The notes beneath the pieces were generated by a model. That model worked only from the letters and a program-made list of their open reading frames with translations. It searched no databases and was not told where the DNA came from. The position numbers and the translations under genes are program-made. A stretch of DNA of 64,000 nt from Pectobacterium carotovorum (GTDB lineage: Bacteria > Pseudomonadota > Gammaproteobacteria > Enterobacterales > Enterobacteriaceae), in the NCBI RefSeq assembly GCF_900129615.1, contig NZ_FQWI01000001.1, positions 496,001 through 560,000 on the forward strand. Direction: 5' to 3'. Shown one piece after another: positions 23,563-35,500 of this stretch; the first letter of the stretch is position 1; every line of letters starts with the position of its first letter.

Positions 23563-26500
23563 TTACTTTCCTCTTGTCACCTGATCAGGGAATTTAGTTT
23601 TAAACTCATCATAAGTGTAGATTTTTCCTGTCTTACCATCTCTAACTGATTTTATCCAATCTGTTGAGTAATTTCTTGGTAACAGTATTTGATCTGCCCC
23701 ACCAGTATATTTCGGATTAGTGCTCAGAGGTGGCTGTTCGCCAACAGCACCTATATTAAGTTTAGTATTCTTTGGTATTTCAATTTGCGCTTCAAACTGG
23801 GTAGTACTCCATTTTTTATACACCGCAGTCTCGTTCCTGCTCGCATTTGAGACTGTTGTAGCGTATCCACCATCAAGCTTTGCTTGTTCCTCTGAACCAC
23901 CAAATTTTCTAAATAGAGTTACAGGCTCACGAGTAATAACCGTCTCGTATTTCCCTGATCTAAATGTGGAAATAATAGATTCAGGCAAATATTCTTTGTC
24001 AGTTATAATTAAACTATTATCTATCTTTGTTCCCAGAGCCGCTGTTCCAGCTTTTGTTGGCGAGGAAATTGTAGCGTCTACTTGGGCGGATTTATTTGCT
24101 GCCCCTATCCCATAGAACCCAGCCAGCGCACTGACAAGCCCATGCAGTTGCATCGCCCTATCGTATTCCGATGCCACCTCAGTCCAGTCTTTGTTATTCT
24201 TCTCCGCTATCGCGGTTATCGCAGCATCGCGTGTAATACTGCCTGCATCCAAGCCGTACAGTATGTCACTTACATTAGCGGCGTCCTGCGGGTACAAGTC
24301 TTTAAAGATAAGCCGGTAACTTGCAGCACTTTCACCATAACTGTTCAGCGCCTGCTGCGCCTGAGCCACCAGTGCCGAGCACGCTCCGCTCGATTTGTTG
24401 CCCTGAGTACAGATATCACGAATGGCTTGATCGCGGTCTTTATCCAGTTGACGGGTATCAGCCAACTCTTTCGCTTCATCCTGCGTCAGTGTCCCGGCTT
24501 TCTCCTTGAGCTCCAGTGCCGTTTTCTTTTCGGCTTCTTTCGCACTCAAAAAGTTATTCTCCACCGCATTACGCCCAGACTGCGCGCCGCTGGCGGCAGA
24601 CGCCGTGCTGTTGCCTGCCAGACCGGATACCAGCCCGGAGGCCAGCGTGGAAAGCGCGCTGACTGACTGTTTTTCCTCTTCCGTCAGGTCGTTCGCCGTC
24701 TTTCCAGGATATACTTTAGCCATGATCGCACGGGCGGCCAGTTCACCGCTGGAGGCTCCAATCGCCCCCGCAGCCGCATCCTGACCTGACAGTTGGGCAA
24801 CAACAGCGCCCACTACCGCGTGCGCCATCGCGTTGGCTGCAATATCCGACGCCGTGATTTTACTTTCATCCTTCGGTATCGTGACATCTTTCACCAACTG
24901 CGCCAGATACGGTGATACACCGCTGGCAATCGCTTTCTGGATGTCCCCGCCCGCCAGTGCCTGAATCGCCGCAGTCGCTGCCTGTGCCGCTCGTTGGAAA
25001 TCGCTACCCGTCCCGTATTTCTGCATCTCGGCTTTGTAGGTCGGCGATTCTGTCAGCGCTTTTTTATAGTCCTCCCACATCGCGACCGAATCACCGTCCT
25101 GCGGACGTTTGACTTTGGAGTCGCCCTTGGCCTCCGCGGCTTTCTGCGCTTTCAGCTCGCCTTCCGTGCGCACGATATCCATCACCTGCGCGCCGATTTC
25201 ACCAATCAGCTGCGCCTGTTTCAGGCGTTTCTGCTCTTTCTCTTTGTTAAAGATCGGACTGAGCGCGTTGTTCGCGTGTTCAACGTCACGGCTCAGCGTG
25301 GTGATATCCTGCACCTGTTTCGCCGTATCCCGCAACAACAAGGTGCCATCGCTCACCGCCGCATAGGTGGTGCTGGAAGCATTACCGCTGTTACCCAGCG
25401 ACATCAGCGCCGACGGTACCGTCATCGCCAGTGTCGAGAGCATACTGCCACTCATTGATGGACTGGCACTGAGGCCAATGCCACTGTGCTCCACCTTGAA
25501 TTCGGCTTTGTTGTTGAGCCCGCTCCAGCCCAGCGTCCCCGTTTCCAGCCGATTTTTCTCTGCGCTGGCGGTGGAGCCAATTACCGCAGCGTCAAGCTGG
25601 GTGTGCTCACCGGTTTTTATACCAAATCCGTCTTTACCGGCAAAGAACCCCGTCTGCTGCTGCACGCTGTCATAGTTACTGTGGATCTTGTCTTTGCTGG
25701 CACTGAGGTAACCACTGCCGCTCATCGATCCCCAGGTAAAGCTCCCCCCGGCCGCTACGCTGGTCTGTTTGGAATCATAACGCTCGCTATCCTGCTGACT
25801 TTGCAGCAGCAGATTGCGTCCGGTATCAACATCAATGCGCTCGCCGTTCACCTGCGCGCCAATCAGTCGCGTATCACGTTCGCTTTTCAGCGTGACGTGG
25901 TTACCCGCATCCACCGTCGTTTCTGACCAGCTATTGCCCGTACCGGTTTCCCGCCCTTTCGCCGCATTAACGTTGGCGAAAATGCTGAGCCCCGCACTCC
26001 CGTTACTCAGTCCCAGGCTGATGCCGATATTCCCGCCGCTGCTGCTGTTTTTACCGCTGATCTCCTCGCTGTTACGGGCTGAGAGCAGGTGAATATCCTG
26101 CGCCGCGTTCATCATGACGTCGCCGCCCGCCTTAAGCTGGCTACCTGCGACTGTGATATCCCCGGTACGCGATTCGATACCAATATCTCCCGCCGCATTC
26201 AGCGTCGAACCAAAGCTCTGTTTCTGCTCGCTGGTCTGGCTGGAGCGTGAGTTTTGCGCCCCGAGAGAAATACTGACGCCAACAAAAGACGCTTCCCCCT
26301 TGTTGTTCAGCTCGGACTGGCTGCCCTGATAGGCCTGATACCCGGACAGCCCGGCCTTCATGCCCTGCAGCAGCGCCAGTCGGCCATCACTTTCACTTTT
26401 CGCCGCCTGAATGCTCTGCACCGCGCTGTTGAGCGCCGAACCCACCACACCAGACAGCGCCACGGTCAGCCCCGCGGTTTTCTGCTCAAACTCCTGCTGC

Positions 26501-29500
26501 TGTTTGCGTGTGTCATAGCCTGGGTCGATGGTGACGTTGTTGCCTTGCAGGAAGATGTCTTTTCCGGCCACCATATCGGTGCCGCTGATCGTGACATCGT
26601 TCCCAGCCTTCACCGTCACCGAATCGGTCGTGCTGCCAAGGGTGCTGATGCTCTGACTTTGTGTCGCCGCCTGATCGCGCAGTTTCTGGCTGGTCGAGGT
26701 TGAACCGATGGTAAAACCGATGCCGCCGCCGCTGAATAGCCCGCTTTTTTTCTTGCTGTGCTCTTCGTAGTTCTGGTAGTTCTCGACGCTGGCAGCGGTG
26801 TTGACGTCATTATTCGCCAGCAGCGTGACCTGTTTGTCACCGACCACTGAGGAGCCTTGCAGGTTGATATCCTGATTGGCCGCCATCATGACACTGTCAC
26901 CCGACAACAAGCTGCCTTTCTCATCGGTTTGCAACGTTTCCCGCAGGGTATGCGTCACCGTCTTCGAAAAGCGCTTCTTCTTGACCGTGGTTTCTTCAAA
27001 GAAGGTGTGTTGCGTTTCGGTGGCCGACAGCAGGTTGATGTTGTTACCCGCCTGTGCCGTCACCGCACCGCTCGCTACGCCCTGTGCTGCCTGCAGGTTG
27101 ATATCTCTGCCCGCCTGCAGGTTCAGGCCCTTGCCCGTCGTTAACTCGGTACTCTGCTGGGTGATGTTTTGCTGCCAGTCGGCGTGACGGTTCCACCAGT
27201 TCCCGCTGTAGGTTTCTTCCGTCTCAGACAGCAGGTTGAGATCGCGTCCGGCCGCCAATGTCGCATTGCCTTTGGCATTCAGGCTGGCTGCTTCGGACAG
27301 CACATCCCGTCCGGCCACCAGATTCAGATCGCCCCCGCTCAGGAGTTGGCTGTTTGCCACGTCCTGCGTGCGGCGCTGCGCGGTACTGCCGCCCTGATAC
27401 AGCGTCTCTTTCAGCGTGTCCTGTGCGGTAAGACGGATATCATTACCCGCCGCCAGCGTCAGCGCCGTTCCACCGGAAAGCGAACTGGCATCGATCTGCA
27501 TGTCCTGACCCGCCACCGCACTCAACACACCGCCGGCATTGACGGTACTGCCTGCAACAGAGGTATTCAGCGCGGTGTTGCTGCTGCGCCAGCCGATATC
27601 CACGCGGTTATTGGTCAGCGTCAGCGCCTCAATCGCGACATTGCCTTTGGCGTTCAGCGCCATGTCCTGTCCGGCATTGAGCGTAGCCGCCACGTTGCGG
27701 ATATCCTTTCCTGCACTGAGCGTCAGGCTGTTGCCCGCGACGATTTCGGCGGTTTTGCCGAGTTCAGTGAAGACCAGCGAGCCAGTGCCGCTGCGCGAAG
27801 CCGTCGGCTGTGCGGTCTGGAAGTTGTGGCTCTCGGTTCGGTTGATGATATCGCCGTTGATGCTGGCGAGCTGCAGCGTGTTGCCTTCAATTAGGCTGCC
27901 GCTGTTGGTGATATTGTTGAGCGCCACCAGATTCAGGCCGCCGTCTGATTTGATCAAGCCGCCTTCGTGGTTATCAATCTTGTCGCCGCTGGCGATCGCC
28001 AGCAATTCAACGGCCTTGAGCGTGCCGCTGTTGGTGACGCTGCCGCCCGCGTTCAGCTCAACTTTGTTCGCGACAATCGCGCTGCCCTGCAGGTTGCTTT
28101 TATCCGCCTGCGCCAGATACAGCTTCGGTGCCAGCACGGTCTGCCCGTTGACCTCGATATTTTCCCACCAGACCATGCTCTGGCTGAGATTTGCAACCTG
28201 ATCCGGCGTCAGGCTGACGCCCAGCTGCAGGTTCATGCCTTTCTGCGCCGCGGCCGCGTTATCCAGCAGTTTCTGCATCTGTTCCAGATCGGAGCCGGTG
28301 CCATTCAGGTGACGCTGCCCGCTCTGTTTCAGCACCGCCTGACTGATGTAGCGGGTATCAAACTCCGCATCCCCCAAGAAGCGGTAATCGTGGTCTGCAT
28401 CCAGATTCAGTTTATCCAGCAGATAGGACGACCCCAGCACCCTATCGGCCTGCGTCCACTGTGAGCGCGTCTCGACCGGTACCACCGTTGACGGCTGCTG
28501 CCCCAGTAGCGTTTGCAGATCGCTGAACAGTGCATTATCCACCTGCCCCAGCTGTTCCAGTTTAGGGTTGGTGTGGATCAGGTAACGGCTGTCCGCATTC
28601 GGATCGACAACCAGCAGCCCGTTATTGCCTGTCGGCAGCGGGTAATCGGCAAGCGGGTTGGTACTCAGGTTTTGCAGCCCGTTACCGATGGCGCTCAGCA
28701 GGTCTGTGGCAGAAAGTGGTTGTGGCGCAGAAGGCGTAGCGCCGCCCGACAGAGTGTCTGCACTGACCGTCGGCTTCGGTGCATCAATCGCCGCCATGCC
28801 CGGCGCGGTCAGTGTGGCGAGGCTACCTACCGTGCCCGCTATCGTTACGCCCGTCACCGTGTTGTCCACGTTAACTGGCGTCAGACTATTCCCGGCATCA
28901 GGTCGTTGGCCTGTCGACGTGAGCGCAACGGCATCAGGGTTGCTGACGTGACCGGAGGTTGAAGGCTGTAGCACCACCGCGTCACCAGTGTTCAGCGTCA
29001 GCGGCTCGGTGGTATTCGGAGCCGCAATTACCGCGCTGATGTTCTCCGCCTGTGCGCCCGCTTGCAGCGCGGTGCCCGCCTGCTGCGTCAGCACGACCGC
29101 ATCAGGATTGCTGACATGACCGGAAACAGAAGGTGATAACACCACCGCGTCGCCGGTGTTGAGCGCCAGCGGTCCGGTGGTAGTCGGTGCCGCGATCGCC
29201 GCTGTGATGTTGTCAGCCTGTGCGCCCGCTTGCAGCGCGGTGCCCGCCTGCTGTGTCAGCGTCACCGTTTTGCCCGACATAGTCACGCCTGCGGCATTGC
29301 CTGCCAGCATCGCCTGTCCACTGTTCGTGTTGGTGACGTCTACCGTACCCGCGTTAAACGACGAATCCTGACTGGCCAACTGACGTGTGGTCTGCTTCTG
29401 CAATGGCGACAGCGTGGTGATGGCATCCAGCACCGGTTTGGTGGAGGCAGGCATAAAGCCACCGCTGCCCGGCTGTAGGGTGGTGTTGCTAATATCTTGC

Positions 29501-32500
29501 TTAACATCGGCGGTAATGGTGCCGCCCGCCTGAATTAACGCGTTATAGCTTTCACCAACGGTTTTTTCGGTGGTTGGGGTGCCGACTAGGATGTACCATA
29601 TTGTATTGCCTGATATATCCACCGCATATCTGTATTTTCCGCTCGCCACATCATTATCGCCAGTCGGAAAAGCAACGGGGCCAGGGTTGATCCCCCTTTC
29701 TACATATATGGCGTCATAATATCTATAAGTAAGATATTCATTTAATGAACCAGTATGATATGAAGTGTTATTTAATATTTCTCCTTTAATAGAAATATCG
29801 TTATTTGCAACTATCTGAGATGCATTGTTAATTAAATTTTGAGTGACAAGTGATATGTTACCCCCAGCTTTTAGCTCTCCTTCTCTACCTTGAGAGACTA
29901 CTTTTTCTTCTTTGCTCTGGGTTACTACTTTTATATATTCTAAATGTTCATAGGGCGCATACATAAACCAGTATTGAGAACCAGGGAGGGTCTCCCACCA
30001 CCCACTCACATAAACGCCATAGTCTTCTTTGTTAAACCACTCAATGGGAATATAGGCATCTGTTTTCCCTACCCAATCCGGCACCGATTCCGCCGTCGAT
30101 TCACTCTCCGTCACCACCAACCCTTCACGCTGATTAGTCAGCGTGCCGGTATTAATGGTGATATCGCCGGACTGGGTTTCGATGGTACCGGAGCTGTTGA
30201 GCAGCGACGTACTGGCGTTACCCTGCGCATCGCGCTGCACCCACAGGCTGTTGCCCGCCAGAATGGTGCCGAACACGTTGGTCAGGGAATCCGACAGCAG
30301 GCGCATATTGCCGCCCGCATAGAGCATGCTGCTGTTGTGTAGCAAACCGCCGGCCTGTACCAGCAGGTCACCGGTGGTGCCAATCAGCCCTTTGTTATTC
30401 AGCGTGTTATCGCTCACCAAAGCCAGATTGCCACCCACCTGCACGCTGCCCGCTTCCAGTTGTACGATGTCTTTTGCGCTGATCCGCGAGTCCCCGCCGC
30501 CTGCCAGAATGCGCCCCTGATTGGTCAGCGTGCCAGTACTGGTCAGTTGGACAGATTGACCCTGTAACGTCCCGCGCTGGTCGAGGTCGCCCGCCACGTT
30601 CAGCGTTAACTGCTGCCCGGCAGCCATGCTCTGGGTGACGGTCAGCGGCCCGGTGAGTTCGGCGGTCAGATTGCCCAGCGCCACCAGTTGCCCGTCCTGC
30701 TGCAGTTCATGGGTTTTCAGGCGCAGATCCTGCGCGCTGTAGAGCTTCGCCCCCTGACGGTTGATGAGACGCTGTGTCTGCAGCGCCAGCTGTGTCAGGC
30801 CCAGCAGCGTGCCGTGGTTGTCCAGCTCGTCGGCGATAATCTCCAGTTCACCGGCCTGCACCAGCCCGTTATTCACCCACTGCGGAATTTTCAGCGTCAG
30901 CTTATCTTGCGCCATCAGGCTGCCCTGCTGGGTCAGCTGCGCGGTGTTGAGCACCAGTCCGCGCCCCTGCAGCCAGCCGTGGTTGTCCACCGCGGGCGCA
31001 TTAAGCGTGGTGGTGCCGTCGGATAACAGCTGTCCACCCTGCTGGTTGACAATCTTATCTTTTCCATCCAATTGCAGCGCGGCGGTGCCCTGTACCGTGC
31101 CGCCATTGGTGATGATGCTCCCCGTCAGTGTGGTAGTGGCGGCGTTGATGTCGCCCTGATTATTCAACGCGGCCGCCTGCACGCTCAGCGTGCCGTCACT
31201 GCTTAAACGCGCCAGCGGTGCATTGGTGAACTGGCCGGTGGCGGTGGCGTTAAGCGCACGATCGCCGCGCAGGGTGCCGTGGTTAGTGAGTGACTCCGCG
31301 CCCAACGTCAAGGTGCTGCCCTGCACCTGACCGCGGTTGATGAGGTTGTTGGCCGTCAGGCTCAGCTCACCGCCGCTGACCAGTTGGCTGCCCTGCGCGC
31401 CCTGATAGGCACCGGTCAGTTGCAGCGTCCCAAGTTGGATACCCAGCAGATGGCCCTGCTGATCGAGGTCACGGGCAGTTAACCGTAACTCGTCCGACTG
31501 CCACAGCCCCTGATTACTCAGCACACCGGTCGTGAGTTCGCCTACACCACCGCTGAGCAATCGCCCCATCGCCAGGTTATCAACGCGGTCGGTGAGCTGC
31601 AGCGTAAAGCCGCCGACACCCGTCAGCGTGCCGCCGTTCTCCAGCGTCGTGCCGGTTAACGTCACCGCCCCCTGTGAGAACAGCTCACCCTGATTGCGTA
31701 ACTGGTCGCCGTTGAGCAACAGGCTATTCAGCCCCGCGACGGTACCGCTATTGCTGAACGTATCGCCGTTCAGCGTCAGCGTGCCCGCCTGCCATAACCC
31801 GGCGTTATCTGCCTGTTTAGCCTGGAGCGTGGCCGCCCCTTTGCTGAGCAACTGGCTGCCTTTATCGCCGACATAGCGCAGCACGTCGAGCAGGCGCAGC
31901 GCGTCGGTGCCCTGAATGCGACCCTGATTATCCATCTCGCGGGCGCGTAGTTGCAGCTCACCGGCCTGTAATGCACCGGCGTTGCTCAGCGTGCCGCTGT
32001 CGAGGCGGCCTTCGCCGTTGGTCAGCAGTTCCGCCCCGGCACGGTTAATCAGTTCATTCCGGTTTGTGACCGTCAGGCCGTTGCTGCCCAGCACGCGCCC
32101 GCCGTTATCCAACGTGCCGGTGGTCAGGCTCAGCGTTCCCGCGACTATCTCACCACTCTGCGTTAGGTGGTCGGCCGTGATAACGGCGTCACCATCGCTC
32201 AGCAAACGAGACAGGGCGCTTCCCTGATAGGTGTTCAGTAAATCAAGACGCAGCCCGTCCTGACCGAGCAGCGTGCCGCCGTTTGTCAGGTCGTTTGCGG
32301 ACAGTTCCAGCATGTTGCCCTGCCAGAATCCGTAGTTAGTGACATCACCAGCCTGCGCCTGCAGGGCACCGTTAGTCAGTAGTTGGCCGGTGCCGCCGAC
32401 CGTCAGGCCGTCACGCAGTTCCAGTGTGATGCCACGCTCACCGATAACCGTGCCGGTGTTGTCGAACGCACCGCCGTTCAGCGCCAGCGTCCGGCTCTCC

Positions 32501-35500
32501 CAGCGCCCGCTGTTGCGCAGCTGGTTGCCGCGCAGCGTCAGCGTGTCGGCAGTATGCAGCAGGCCTGACCCCTGATAGTCGCCGTCAAGCGTCAGCGCCC
32601 CGTCAGCCATCACGCTGCCCGCATTGTTTATCGCACCACTGTCGAGCGTCAGCTTACCCACGCCGGATACGGTGCCCTGATTGTCGAGCAGGCTGGCGCT
32701 CAGCCAGCTGTCGCCGCCGGAGAGCAGCGTCCCCTGATTGGTTAACCGGCTGGCCGGATTAGCGCGGTCCAGCGCGATGGCTAACCCGTGGTCCCCCTGC
32801 ATCCGCCCGCGGTTGGTCAGTTGCTGCGCGTCAAACGTCAGCCGGTCTGCCTGCACGTCGCCATCGTTTGCTGCCGTCGCCGCACGCAGTACCGCGACGC
32901 CCTGCGACAGCAGCGTGCCGCCCTGCTGGTTATTCAGGCCATTTGTGGTCGTCAGCGACAACGCAGTGAGACCAAAAATCTGTCCACGGTTGGTCAGGTC
33001 AGCCGCCTGCAGCGTGATGTCGCCCGCCTGCCACTGCCCCTGATTGTCAACCTGACTCGCCGTCAGCGTGCTGCTGCCCTGACTCAGCCATTTGCCCTGA
33101 TTGCGTGCCGTCCTCGCAATCGCCAGCGTCAGTGCATCGACACCCAGCATCTTTCCCTGATTATCCAGTGTCTGCGCGTCCACCTTCAGCGCACGCGCTT
33201 CCAGCGTGCCCTGTTGATCAATATGGTTCGCCACCACGCCCAGCGTGGTGCTGCCGCTGATAAGCCCGCGGTTATCCAGTTTATTACGCAGCTCGAATTG
33301 CAGATCGGCTGAACCCAGCATCTGCCCGTGGTTCAGCACGTCCGCCGCGGTGATATCGATGCGCTGGCTGGTGAGATCGCCAGTGTTGGTCAACGTACCG
33401 TCCAGCGTCAGCTGCAGGTCGCGTGTGCCGTTCAGCTGTCCGCCGTTGGTCACATCGCGGGCGGCAATGGTCAGCGCCTGGCTGTTCAGCGCGCCCTGAT
33501 TATCAAGATGATTGCCAAGATCCAGCGTCAGCCCGTTCACGCCCATTAGGGTACCGTGATTGACGACGTCCCTGGCCTTGAGCGTCAGCGCGTTACTGCC
33601 GATGTCACGCGTGTTATTCAGCGCCCCATTCAGATTCAGGAACAGGCTGTCGACGCCGGTGAGCGTACCGAGGTTGGTCAGGTCGTTGGCGTTCAGTTCC
33701 ACCGCCGCCCCGTACAGCGTGCCGCGGTTGGTGAGATTATTGCCGGTTGTCAGTTCAAGGCGGTCGAGGCCGTTCATTTTCCCGCTGTTGTCCAGCCTGT
33801 CGGCCTGTGCGGTCAGTTGATGGCTGTTCAGCGTGCCCTGATTGGTTAACGCGTCATCCAGCGTCAGTTGAAGACCGTCAACGCCGGTGAGGGTGCCTTC
33901 GTTAGTCAGCGTACGGGCAGCAACAGTGGCGAGCTTGCTCCACAGCGTGCCCTTATTGTGTAATTCGCCGTTTACCAGCGTCGCCTTCAGCGAGGTATCG
34001 CCCTGAATATGGCCGACGTTGGTCAGTTGCTGTGCGTCCAGCGTCAGGCGGTCCGCCTGCCACTCGCCCTCGTTGCTCGCCTCGGCCGCGTTCAGCACCG
34101 CCATGCCCTGCGTGAGCAGCGTGCCGGTTTGCGCATTGCTCAGCGTATTTTTCGCCGTCAGCGTCAGCGCCGACAGCCCCAGTAGCCGTCCGGCATTCCC
34201 GACGTCATCCGCCGTTAGCGCCAGCGTATTGCCCTGCCAGAATCCGTCGTTCGTGACCGCTCCCGCCCGTGCTGATAACTCACCGTTGGTCAGCAACTGA
34301 CCGGTGCTACCGACCGTCAGGCCATCCCGCAGTGCCAGCGTAATACCGCGCTCACCGATGACCGTGCCGGTGTTGTTGAACGCACCACCGTTCAGCGCCA
34401 GCGCCCGGCTTTCCCAGCGTCCGTTATTGCGCAGCTGATTGCCGCGTAACGTCAGGGTGTCGGCGGTATGCAACAATCCCGTGCCCTGATAGTCGCCATC
34501 GAGCGACAGCGCCCCGTCAGCAATCACGCTGCCCGCGTTGTTTATCGCACCACTGTCGAGCGTCAGCTTACCCACGCCGGATACGGTGCCCTGATTGTCG
34601 AGCAGGCTGGCGCTCAGCCAGCTGTCGCCGCCGGAGAGCAGCGTCCCCTGATTGGTTAACCAGCTAGCGGGGTTGGTACGATCCAGCGCGATGGCTAACC
34701 CGTTGTCACCCTGAATGCGCCCGCGGTTGGTCAGTTGCTGGGCTTCAAACGTCAGGCGGTCCGCCTGCGCGTTGCCGTCGTTTGCCACCGTCGCCGCACG
34801 CAATACCGCAATACCCTGCGACAGGAGTTTCCCATTCTGCTGATTAGTCAGGCCGTTGGCGGCGGTCAATGACAACGCATTGATACCAAAAATCTGCCCG
34901 CTGTTGGTCAGGTCAGCGGCCTGCAGCGTGATGTCGCCCGCCTGCCACTGCCCGTGATTCTCAACCTGATCTGCCGCCAGCGTGCTGGTGCCCTGACTCA
35001 GCCATTTACCCTGATTGCGTGCCGTTCCCGCAATTGCCAACGTCAGTGCATCCACGCCCAGCATTTTGCCCTGATTATCCAGCGTCTGCGCGTCCACCTT
35101 CAGCGCCCGTGCTTCCAGCGTGCCCTGCTGGTCGATATGGTTCGCAACGATATCCAGCGTGGTGCTGCCGCTGATAAGCCCACGGTTATCCAGTTTATTA
35201 CGCACATTCAGTTGCAGATCGTCCGAGCCCAGCATCTGACGGTGGTTGAGCACGTCCGCCGCAGTGATATCGATACGCTGGCTGGTGAGATCGCCAGTGT
35301 TGGTCAACGTACCGCCCAGCGTCAACTGCAGGTCACGTGTGCCGTTCAGCTGACCGCCGTTGGTCACGGCGTTGGCAGTAATGGCCAGTGCCTGGCTGTT
35401 CAGCGCGCCCTGATTATCAATATGATTGCCGAGTGCCAGCGTCAACCCGTTCACGCCCGTCAGGGTGCCGTGGTTGAATACGTCCCTGGCCTTGAGCGTC

